NCBI GenBank assembly: GCA_030917225.1
Contig: JAUPVD010000175.1
Location: forward strand, 1-6,550
DNA length: 6,550 bases
Source: Pseudomonadota bacterium
Lineage (GTDB): Bacteria > Pseudomonadota > Gammaproteobacteria > Burkholderiales > Rhodocyclaceae
Direction of reading: 5' to 3'
Shown here: positions 1 through 5,220 of the stretch, one piece after another
Layout: each line of letters begins with the position of its first letter
Numbering within the stretch: position 1 is the first letter of the stretch
Notes under the pieces: generated by a model
Database searches by the model: none
What the model saw: only the letters and a program-made list of their open reading frames with translations
What the model was told of the DNA's origin: nothing
Translations under genes and position numbers: made by a program

Positions 1-1
1 C

Positions 2-430
2 GCGAACGTGCTGATTGACCTCGAACCGATCGGCCTGTTCGTGCTCACTGGTGACCCGGCTCATCCGTGGTTGCATACGCTGCCCGGCGCACTTCTGGTT
101 GCCGCAATAGCAGTTGCTGGTCGCCCGCTCTGCGAAGGCTGGCTGCGCTTCTGGAACAGTCGGCTTAGCGCACAGCAGGCGCGCTGGCTCGGTGTCGTTC
201 CGGGCATCAGCGCAACGCAGGCATGGGCAGGCGCTCTGCTCGGCATACTCAGCCATCTTGCGCTTGATGCACTGATGCATCCCGACGTGCGCCCTTTGTG
301 GCCATTCGTGCCAGATAACCCCTGGCGCGGTGCTGTGCCGCTCGACATCCTGCACTGGAGCTGTCTCGTTGCCGGCGTCGCGGCACTTTTTGTCTGGATC
401 GTGAGACGAATTCGGGGCGAGCGGCGATGA
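2..430 (+). CDS. Small membrane protein with His/Asp motifs, YdjM/DUF457-like (5' end missing)
   Basis: The reading frame is open from the window edge to a TGA at 428-430, so only the C-terminal part (about 142 residues) is present. A GTG at position 8 is unlikely to be the start, because the frame continues upstream and no ribosome binding site is visible. The fragment begins ANVLIDLEP, then has hydrophobic stretches around nucleotides 75-125, 230-275 and 350-410, and ends in a basic tail (RRIRGERR). Conserved-looking polar residues sit in the membrane regions: His at 254-256, Asp at 266-268, and an HPD triplet at 278-286 (pattern SHLALDALMHPD). This resembles the membrane proteins annotated as metal-dependent hydrolases of the YdjM/DUF457 type. 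The assignment comes from motif memory only, and no catalytic activity can be claimed. It points the same way as the lipid operon 107 bases downstream but is probably a separate unit. Confidence 0.6.
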   Translation, partial: ANVLIDLEPIGLFVLTGDPAHPWLHTLPGALLVAAIAVAGRPLCEGWLRFWNSRLSAQQARWLGVVPGISATQAWAGALLGILSHLALDALMHPDVRPLWPFVPDNPWRGAVPLDILHWSCLVAGVAALFVWIVRRIRGERR

Positions 431-496
431 TGCGTCGCTGCCCCCACACCCTCGTGGTTCTGGCGACTCTCCCGCTGTCGCACTCCTGAAACAATC

Positions 497-514
497 CCTT
501 CATAGACCTGTTAC
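497..514 (+). promoter_or_regulatory. Candidate Pho box (PhoB site) upstream of the lipid operon
   Basis: The 18 bases CCTTCATAGACCTGTTAC match the E. coli-type Pho box (two 7-bp CTGTCAT/C repeats separated by 4 bp) at 13 of 18 positions by hand alignment. The left half matches 5/7 and the right half CTGTTAC 6/7. A phosphate-starvation site would suit a PlcP-type operon. The weak point is geometry: at the usual PhoB spacing the -10 would fall near 525-530 (GAGCAT, poor) and transcription would begin almost at the start codon. Confidence 0.3.
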
Positions 515-517
515 GTG

Positions 518-540
518 CATGACGGAGCATCTCCGTCATG
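518..540 (+). promoter_or_regulatory. Perfect 10-bp inverted repeat covering SD and start codon
   Basis: CATGACGGAG (518-527) and CTCCGTCATG (531-540) are exact reverse complements separated by a 3-base CAT loop. The left arm carries the GGAG Shine-Dalgarno core (524-527), paired with CTCC. The right arm ends in the ATG start codon (538-540), paired with CAT. In mRNA this would hide the whole initiation site; in DNA it could equally be a dimeric operator. Confidence 0.6.
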
Positions 541-1338
541 CCACAGGTCCGCTCGATTTTTCTCTCGGACATTCACCTCGGCACGCGCGCGTGCCAGGCC
601 GAACGTCTCCTCGAATTCCTCCGCGAATACCCTGCTGAAAATGTCTTCCTGATCGGCGACATCGTCGATTTCTGGTCGATGAACCGCAGCATCCACTGGT
701 CGCCGGCGCAGAACACGGTCGTGCAGAAGATCCTCCGCCGGGCGCGGCACGGCGAGCGGGTGATGCTGATTCCCGGCAACCACGACGAAGCCCTGCGCGA
801 GTATGTCGATGCGGCATTCGGCGACATCGAACTGGCTGCCGAACACGTACACATCACTGCCGATGGTCGCCGCTTCCTGCTCATCCACGGCGATGAATTC
901 GATCAGGTGACGCGCCACCACCGCTGGGTGGCACTGCTCGGCGATGTGGCCTACGACTGGCTGGTGCGCTGCAACGCGCTGCTCTCGTGGGTGCGCCGGC
1001 GGCTGGGCATTTCCGGCTACTGGTCGCTGGCTGGTTACGCCAAGCGCAAGGTGAAGAAGGCCTTGCAGTTCGTTCTCGACTTCGAAGATTCGGTGATTCA
1101 TGCCGTGCGTCAGCGCGGGCTGGACGGCGTCATCTGTGGCCACATCCATAGTCTCGCGCTGCGCGAGGTGGGTGGGCTGATCTATGCCAACTGCGGCGAT
1201 TGGGTCGATTCGTGCACGGCCATCGTCGAGCACGCCGACGGCTGTCTTGAAGCCGTGGTCTGGGCGCAGCCGGCTGAGGTGCCGCTGGCCATTCCCGTGA
1301 AAACCGCTGTTCCGGAGGAATCCACATGCGTGTCCTGA
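538..1338 (+). CDS. PlcP/LpxH-like metallophosphoesterase (COG2908 type)
   Basis: This is a 266-residue calcineurin-like phosphoesterase. All expected metal ligands are visible: Asp11 and His13 (SDIHLG), Asp41 (GDIVD), Asn81 and His82 (GNHD), His117 (IHGDEFD), and His202 and His204 (GHIH). The C-terminal block GDWVDSCTAIVEH lies near 220-232. The N-terminal SDIHLGTRACQAE block and the length recall the longer LpxH-like subgroup that contains PlcP of Sinorhizobium, a phospholipase C that turns phosphatidylcholine into diacylglycerol in phosphate starvation. LpxH, which cleaves UDP-2,3-diacylglucosamine in lipid A synthesis, is usually about 240 residues. The start is well fixed: an in-frame TGA at 520-522 leaves ATG 538 as the only good start, with GGAG 10 bases upstream. 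The 3' end overlaps the next gene by 13 bases. I favour a PlcP-like role because of the glycosyltransferase and dgkA neighbours, but the substrate cannot be read from sequence alone. Confidence 0.85.
   Translation: MPQVRSIFLSDIHLGTRACQAERLLEFLREYPAENVFLIGDIVDFWSMNRSIHWSPAQNTVVQKILRRARHGERVMLIPGNHDEALREYVDAAFGDIELAAEHVHITADGRRFLLIHGDEFDQVTRHHRWVALLGDVAYDWLVRCNALLSWVRRRLGISGYWSLAGYAKRKVKKALQFVLDFEDSVIHAVRQRGLDGVICGHIHSLALREVGGLIYANCGDWVDSCTAIVEHADGCLEAVVWAQPAEVPLAIPVKTAVPEESTCVS
1314..1318 (+). promoter_or_regulatory. Strong ribosome binding site inside the preceding gene
   Basis: GGAGG lies 7 bases before the ATG at 1326 and within the last codons of the phosphoesterase gene. It fixes the glycosyltransferase start and shows that the two genes overlap by 13 bases, which suggests coupled translation. 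Confidence 0.75.
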
Positions 1339-2513
1339 TGGTTTCGGATGTCTATTTTCCGCGCGTCAATGGCGTGTCCACGTCGATGGAAACCTTTCGC
1401 CACAAATTGGCGGGCGAGGGTGTCGAGACCCGGCTTGTGGTACCGCGCTACGGCGATGAGTCCGATGAGCCCGGCATCCTTCGCGTCGACGGCCGCCCGG
1501 TGCCGGGCGATCCGGAAGACCGCATCCTGCGCTGGCGGGCGATGCACCGCACGGTGCTCGAAGCGGCCGCTGACTGCGACGCGATCCACGTGCAGACCCC
1601 CTTCGTTGCCCACTACGCCGGGCTGTCCGCAGGCCGCCGTCTCGGCTTGCCGGTGGTGGCCACCTACCACACCTTCTTCGAGGAGTATCTGCACCACTAC
1701 GCGCCCCATGTGCCGGCCAGTTGGCTGCGGGCTGCGGCGCGGTCATTCTCCCGGCGCCAGTGCAACGCGCTCGATGGCGTCATCGTGCCTTCATCGGCGA
1801 TGCGCGAACGCTTGCAAAGCTATGGTGTGCGGGTGCCGCTGGAAGTCTTGCCGACCGGCATTCCGCTTGGTCGTTTCGAGGCCGGCGATGGTGCTGCCTT
1901 CCGTGCCGCGCACGGCATTGCCGAGGGGCGACCGGTGGCGTTGTTCGTCGGCCGCGTGGCACACGAGAAAAATATCGATTTTCTGCTCGAGGCCGTGCGG
2001 GTCGCGCGGGCCAGCATCCCCGACCTGCTCCTGCTGGTGACCGGCGAGGGGCCGGCCAGCGGCGATCTGAAAAAACGCGTCAGCGATATCGGTCTCAACG
2101 AAGCCGTACGTTTCCTCGGTTATCTCGACCGCCAGCACGAACTGCCCGGCTGCTACAAGGCAGCCGATCTGTTTGTCTTCGCCTCGCGCACCGAAACCCA
2201 GGGCCTGGTGCTGCTCGAAGCCATGGCTTCCGGCCTGCCGGTGATGGCGCTGTCGGCCATGGGAACGACCGACATTCTGGCACCGGGCAAGGGCTGCATC
2301 ACGCCGCCGGACGATGTTGCCGCCTTCGGCCAGATGCTTGCGCACTTCTTCAATCATCGTCAGGTCTGGGCGCATCTCGGTCGCGAAGCCAGGTTCTACG
2401 CCGCTACCTGGTCCGATGAGGCCATGGCCGAACGGCTTGCCTCCTTCTACCGCCAACTGCGCCGTCATCGTCGCGAACTGGAAAACGGCAGCGCCGTTGC
2501 CGCCACGCTCTGA
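1326..2513 (+). CDS. GT4 glycosyltransferase, diacylglycerol glucosyltransferase-like
   Basis: This is a 395-residue GT-B glycosyltransferase of family GT4 (retaining, nucleotide-sugar donor). The N-terminal Rossmann domain starts MRVLMVSDVYFPRVNGVS, with the loop Asn15-Gly16 typical of acceptor-side GT4 domains. A YHTFFEEYLHHY block at 114-125 recalls the THT-x-YEDY-x-HY signature of UDP-glucose:1,2-diacylglycerol glucosyltransferases. The C-terminal donor domain has GRVAHEKN (His213 to Asn216) and the E-x7-E motif from Glu290 to Glu298 (ETQGLVLLE). No signal peptide or clear membrane span is seen, and clusters of Arg near the C terminus (RQLRRHRRE) could aid peripheral membrane binding. It overlaps the phosphoesterase and is 24 bases ahead of dgkA. 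The likely acceptor is diacylglycerol, as for Agt in plcP-agt pairs, but the donor sugar (Glc, Gal or GlcA) cannot be told. A role in polysaccharide or LPS synthesis is the alternative. Confidence 0.85.
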   Translation: MRVLMVSDVYFPRVNGVSTSMETFRHKLAGEGVETRLVVPRYGDESDEPGILRVDGRPVPGDPEDRILRWRAMHRTVLEAAADCDAIHVQTPFVAHYAGLSAGRRLGLPVVATYHTFFEEYLHHYAPHVPASWLRAAARSFSRRQCNALDGVIVPSSAMRERLQSYGVRVPLEVLPTGIPLGRFEAGDGAAFRAAHGIAEGRPVALFVGRVAHEKNIDFLLEAVRVARASIPDLLLLVTGEGPASGDLKKRVSDIGLNEAVRFLGYLDRQHELPGCYKAADLFVFASRTETQGLVLLEAMASGLPVMALSAMGTTDILAPGKGCITPPDDVAAFGQMLAHFFNHRQVWAHLGREARFYAATWSDEAMAERLASFYRQLRRHRRELENGSAVAATL

Positions 2514-2537
2514 ATCATCACCCTCACAGGAATCTTC

Positions 2538-2975
2538 ATGCACGAAACGCCGCCATCTGCCGCATCCGTAGAAATCCCTGCATCGTCGCATCATGGCGCC
2601 GAGTCCCCGTTCAAGGGCAAGACCGGCCTTCGCCGGGTGCTGAATGCGCTCGGCTATTCAGTCGCCGGCCTGCGTGCGGCCTATGCCTGTGAGGATGCCT
2701 TCCGGCAGGAAGTCTGGCTGGCCGTCATTCTGATTCCGGCGGCGATCCTGGTGCCGGTTTCCGCAGTGGCCAAGCTGTTGATGGTTGGCAGCATCCTGCT
2801 GGTGCTGATGGTCGAACTGCTCAATTCGGCGATCGAGGCCGCCGTCGATCGCGTCAGCCTGGAGAACCATCGGCTGGCCAAGCGAGCCAAGGATATCGGC
2901 AGCGCCGCCGTGTTGATTGCGCTGGCCAATGTCTTCTGTGTCTGGGCCTGCATACTCGTGGAGCGTTTCCTGTGA
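2538..2975 (+). CDS. dgkA: Diacylglycerol kinase (prokaryotic DgkA family)
   Basis: This small integral membrane kinase phosphorylates diacylglycerol with ATP to give phosphatidic acid. The 145-residue protein has about 24 extra N-terminal residues rich in Ser, Pro and His compared with the E. coli enzyme. The residues known to matter in E. coli DgkA are all present at a constant offset: Glu52, Glu93, Asn96, Glu100, Asp104, Lys118 and Asp119. The signature ELLNSAIEAAVDR is at 93-105 and RAKDIGSAAV at 116-125. There is an amphipathic N-terminal helix with GLRAAY (44-49) and three membrane segments around 59-77, 79-100 and 120-141. ATG 2538 is preceded by AGGAA (2528-2532), and the next in-frame Met is inside membrane helix 2, so the start is secure. 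The stop overlaps the GTG start of the following glycosyltransferase. Besides recycling diacylglycerol from oligosaccharide modification, here it may draw on the same pool as the flanking enzymes. Confidence 0.95.
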   Translation: MHETPPSAASVEIPASSHHGAESPFKGKTGLRRVLNALGYSVAGLRAAYACEDAFRQEVWLAVILIPAAILVPVSAVAKLLMVGSILLVLMVELLNSAIEAAVDRVSLENHRLAKRAKDIGSAAVLIALANVFCVWACILVERFL

Positions 2976-4096
2976 GGCTCGATATCGCCTTCGTGACCGA
3001 AACTTATCCCCCCGAAGTGAACGGGGTGGCGATGACCGTCGGCCGTCTTGTCGATGGCTTGCGCGTACTCGGCCATCGGGTCAGTGTCGTGCGGCCGCGC
3101 CAGCATGACGGCGACCTCGGTGAAGCGGAAGATCTGGCACTCGCCGGTCTGCCGCTCCCCGGCTACCCCGGCCTGCGCTTCGGCCTGCCTGCCGGCCGGT
3201 CTCTGGCGCGCCAGTGGCGCCACCGGCGGCCGGATCTGGTGCATGTAGTGACTGAAGGTCCGCTGGGCTGGTCGGCAGTGAGCACGGCACGTCGTCTGGG
3301 AATACCGGTAACGTCCGGCTTCCACACCAATTTTGACCGCTACAGCGTGCACTACGGTGTTGGCTGGATGCGTCCGGCAGTCTCGGCCTATTTGCGCGCG
3401 CTGCACCGGCGGACACGGGCGACGCTGGTGCCGACCGAAGCGCTGGCGGCTGATCTGGCGGGTGAAGGAATCACCGGCGTGCGCGTGGTCGGCCGGGGCG
3501 TCGATACCGTGTTGTTCCATCCGGAAAAGCGGAGCGCCGTCCTGCGCAGCTCGTGGGGCGCGGAGCCGGAAGATCTGGTTTGCCTTTACGTCGGCCGCAT
3601 GGCGCCGGAGAAGAATCTGGCATTGGTGCGCCGCAGCTTCTCGGCGATTCGCGCCGCGCAACCGAAGGCACGCATGGTCTGGGTCGGTGACGGGCCTTCC
3701 CGTCAGAAGCTGCAGGAAGAGCATCCGGACCACGTCTTTGCCGGCACGAGAGTGGGCGAAGAACTTTCGCAGCACTATGCCAGTGCCGATCTCTTCCTCT
3801 TTCCCAGTCTTTCCGAAACCTATGGCAACGTCGTCGCCGAGGCCATGGCCAGTGGTGTCGCGGTTCTTGCCTACCGCAGTGCTGCGGCAGCCGAGATCAT
3901 TGTCGACGGCCACAACGGCGTTACCGTTGCGCCTGGCGACGAGGCCGCCTATCTGGCGGCAGCGCTGTCGCTGATCGAGGATGATGGGGCGCTGCATGCC
4001 ATTGCCGGCGAAGCCCGCCAGTCGATCCTGCCGCGCAGTTGGGAGGGTGTGGTAGCCCGCTTCGAGTCGGTTGCGCGTGAGGCGGTCGCTGGCTGA
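2972..4096 (+). CDS. GT4 glycosyltransferase, MgtA/SqdX-like
   Basis: This is a 374-residue GT-B glycosyltransferase of family GT4, different from the first one in the operon. It starts at a GTG that shares bases with the dgkA TGA stop (GTGA overlap) and has GGAG (2960-2963) 8 bases upstream, a layout typical of translational coupling. The N terminus reads IAFVTETYPPEVNGVAMT. The block SGFHTNFDRYSVHYGVG around His118 matches the pattern seen in MgtA-like mannosyltransferases and SqdX-type sulfolipid synthases. The donor domain contains GRMAPEKN (Glu213 to Asn215), a GDGPSRQKL loop, and the E-x7-E motif from Glu282 to Glu290 (ETYGNVVAE) followed by AMASG. It most likely transfers a hexose to a lipid or glycolipid, either adding a second sugar to the product of the first transferase or making a separate glycolipid. 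No membrane span is evident, so it is probably a peripheral enzyme on the cytoplasmic face. Confidence 0.85.
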   Translation: MRLDIAFVTETYPPEVNGVAMTVGRLVDGLRVLGHRVSVVRPRQHDGDLGEAEDLALAGLPLPGYPGLRFGLPAGRSLARQWRHRRPDLVHVVTEGPLGWSAVSTARRLGIPVTSGFHTNFDRYSVHYGVGWMRPAVSAYLRALHRRTRATLVPTEALAADLAGEGITGVRVVGRGVDTVLFHPEKRSAVLRSSWGAEPEDLVCLYVGRMAPEKNLALVRRSFSAIRAAQPKARMVWVGDGPSRQKLQEEHPDHVFAGTRVGEELSQHYASADLFLFPSLSETYGNVVAEAMASGVAVLAYRSAAAAEIIVDGHNGVTVAPGDEAAYLAAALSLIEDDGALHAIAGEARQSILPRSWEGVVARFESVAREAVAG

Positions 4097-4113
4097 CTGC
4101 TACTGCTTCTGTC

Positions 4114-4119
4114 TATACT
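4114..4119 (+). promoter_or_regulatory. Possible -10 element for the histidine phosphatase gene
   Basis: TATACT is a near-perfect sigma-70 -10 hexamer in the short gap after the glycosyltransferase stop. The best -35 candidate is CTGACT (4093-4098) at a short 15-bp spacing, so the promoter is tentative. It would start transcription near 4126, about 30 bases before the gene. Confidence 0.35.
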
Positions 4120-4135
4120 CCCCCGTTGCAATACA

Positions 4136-4146
4136 CCTGTAACAGG
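4136..4146 (+). promoter_or_regulatory. 11-bp palindrome CCTGTAACAGG before the RBS
   Basis: CCTGT and ACAGG are inverted around a central A, directly upstream of the GGGGAGGA ribosome binding site (4144-4151). The run ATACACCTGTAAC (4131-4143) matches 11 of 13 positions with 502-514 upstream of the phosphoesterase operon. It may be a binding site shared by the two transcription units. Confidence 0.3.
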
Positions 4147-4157
4147 GGAGGACTAGC

Positions 4158-4640
4158 ATGCCGGCTTTCGCTGGGGAAGCAAGAATGGATCTGCTGTTGT
4201 GGCGGCACGCTGAAGCCGAGGAAGGCGAGATGGATTTTGACCGGGCGCTGACGGCGCGCGGTGAGAAGCAGGCCAAGGCCATGGCCAAGTGGATTCGCCA
4301 GCATCAACCCAAGCCACTGCGCGTCATCGCCAGCCCGACAGTGCGTACCCAGCAGACTGTCGCCGCACTCGAACTCCCTTTTGAAACCAACCGCAAGATC
4401 GGCCCGGATGCCTGCGTATCGGAACTGATCGCAGCCACCGGCTGGCCGACCACGCGCGGCGCGGTGCTGCTCGTCGGCCACCAACCCAGCCTCGGGCGAC
4501 TCGCTGCGCTGCTGCTTTCCGGTCAGGAAGCAGAATGGACGATCAAGAAAGGCGCCTTGTGGTGGCTGACCAATCGTGTCCGCGCTGGTGAAAACCAGAC
4601 CGTGCTGCGCACGGTAATGTCGACCGACTTCCTTGCCTGA
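4158..4640 (+). CDS. SixA-type histidine phosphatase
   Basis: This is a small (160 aa) branch-1 histidine phosphatase with the domain order of SixA. The catalytic RHA motif (Arg16, His17) replaces the usual RHG, as in several SixA-like proteins. It is followed by LTARGEKQA (31-39), the phosphate-binding Arg63 in ASPTVRTQQT, an acidic region with Glu89, and the second catalytic His108 in LLVGHQPSLGRL. E. coli SixA removes phosphate from histidine phosphocarrier proteins such as PtsO (NPr) and ArcB; the substrate here is unknown. ATG 4158 has a strong GGGGAGGA 6 bases away. However, family members begin almost directly with the hydrophobic strand before RHG, which fits ATG 4185 (preceded by GGGGAA) better, giving 151 residues. 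The gene lies 61 bases after the lipid operon and could be partly read through from it. It converges on the next gene. Confidence 0.85.
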   Translation: MPAFAGEARMDLLLWRHAEAEEGEMDFDRALTARGEKQAKAMAKWIRQHQPKPLRVIASPTVRTQQTVAALELPFETNRKIGPDACVSELIAATGWPTTRGAVLLVGHQPSLGRLAALLLSGQEAEWTIKKGALWWLTNRVRAGENQTVLRTVMSTDFLA

Positions 4641-4650
4641 TCCTGTCGGC

Positions 4651-4669
4651 CGGGGCTTTCATGCCCCCG
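4651..4669. terminator. Short hairpin between convergent genes
   Basis: GGGGC (4652-4656) pairs with GCCCC (4663-4667) around a TTTCAT loop in the 43-base gap between two converging genes. There is no T-run on the plus strand and only scattered T on the minus strand, so if it ends transcription it is a weak, possibly two-way terminator. Confidence 0.35.
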
Positions 4670-4683
4670 TAGTCGCACCCGGA

Positions 4684-5058
4684 TCAAACATCTTCTGAAA
4701 GCGTCAGCATTTCATCGGTTGCGCGCAGCCGTTCGGCGAGAACCCGCATGACCTGGGTGGCAAAAAACGGCGTCTGCTGTACCAGGTACTGAAAACGCTT
4801 GTCATCGATGGCCACGAATTCACACTTCGTTTTAGCCACCACCGTCGCCGAGCGGGGGCCCGGAGAAACGATGCCCATCTCGCCAACGATATTGCCTGAT
4901 CGAAGTGTTTCGACGACACGGTTCTTGACGATGACTTCGGCCGAACCGACCGAGAGCACATACATCAGCTTGCCTTCCTCGCCCTCGACAAAGAGCGGCT
5001 GACCGGCCTCGATGGTGACGATGTCCGGATTGTTGGAGAACAGTTCGAAGAAAACCAT
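4684..5058 (-). CDS. Stand-alone cyclic nucleotide-binding domain protein (CRP-like sensor, no HTH)
   Basis: This 124-residue protein consists almost entirely of one cNMP-binding beta-barrel. The glycine-spaced strands run from about 13 to 50. The phosphate-binding cassette is intact: GNIVGEMGIVSPGPRSATVVA spans 55-75, with Gly59-Glu60 (expected to contact the ribose) and Arg69-Ser70-Ala71 (expected to contact the cyclic phosphate). A helix at about 97-113 (FFATQVMRVLAERLR) matches the start of the CRP C-helix, and the protein stops soon after. There is no helix-turn-helix, kinase or channel domain, so it must act on a partner or as a binding subunit. The frame stays open upstream to 5172, but ATG 5058 has AGGAG 6 bases before it and the domain begins there, so I reject the longer form. 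It is divergent from the phasin-like gene. A degenerate transcription factor is less likely given the tidy termini and intact ligand residues. Confidence 0.85.
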   Translation of the reverse strand: MVFFELFSNNPDIVTIEAGQPLFVEGEEGKLMYVLSVGSAEVIVKNRVVETLRSGNIVGEMGIVSPGPRSATVVAKTKCEFVAIDDKRFQYLVQQTPFFATQVMRVLAERLRATDEMLTLSEDV

Positions 5059-5094
5059 GGAACGCTCCTGTGGCGCGATATGAATATGACCAAG

Positions 5095-5103
5095 GTTATA
5101 CCA
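5095..5103 (-). promoter_or_regulatory. Possible extended -10 promoter for the cNMP-binding gene
   Basis: Read on the minus strand this is TGGTATAAC, a TGn extended -10 with a good hexamer, 36 bases before the start codon. No convincing -35 is seen at 17 bp, which an extended -10 can tolerate. Confidence 0.4.
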
Positions 5104-5128
5104 GAGCGAGCCTTGGCCATTGTTACGG

Positions 5129-5139
5129 CTGCATTGCAG
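5129..5139. promoter_or_regulatory. CTGC-N3-GCAG palindrome, possible PhaR operator
   Basis: CTGCATTGCAG is a perfect palindrome around a central T in the divergent intergenic region. It has the form CTGCN3GCAG, which I recall as the PhaR recognition sequence before phasin genes in Paracoccus and Rhodobacter. It lies 82 bases before the proposed phasin-like start. It is a single short site, and PhaR itself is not in the window. Confidence 0.3.
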
Positions 5140-5220
5140 AATCGTTACAGGACGGGCGTCACATGGCTGCAACAGTGCCTGGCTAAACTTGGCATGTCTA
5201 AACTCCTCCAGGAATTTTCC

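Noticed and set aside
511..1233. A 240-codon minus-strand frame opposite the phosphoesterase
   Set aside because: The plus strand carries the complete metal-ligand set of a phosphoesterase, while the antisense product has no family features.
538..1338. Naming the first operon gene lpxH outright
   Set aside because: The length, the SDIHLGTRACQAE block and the neighbours fit the PlcP-type subgroup better, and the substrate cannot be decided without a tree.
1791..2594. A 267-codon minus-strand frame opposite the first glycosyltransferase
   Set aside because: It crosses the gene boundary into dgkA and lacks any recognisable motif, so it is a shadow of the GT4 reading frame.
2681..3997. A 438-codon open frame on the minus strand across dgkA and the second glycosyltransferase
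   Set aside because: It is antisense to two genes with clear family motifs and encodes no recognisable domain. Long antisense frames are common in GC-rich coding DNA.
4126..4143. A functional Pho box before the histidine phosphatase
   Set aside because: The match is about 12 of 18 but it touches the ribosome binding site, so a PhoB-driven promoter there would start inside the gene. I kept only the shared-motif observation.
5059..5172. 38-residue N-terminal extension of the cNMP-binding protein
   Set aside because: The ATG at 5058 has an AGGAG ribosome binding site 6 bases away, the extension has no domain features, and a likely promoter (5095-5103) lies inside it.
5080..5220. Longer form of the phasin-like protein starting at 5080
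   Set aside because: This region holds the divergent promoter signals and a palindrome, and the best ribosome binding site serves ATG 5221.
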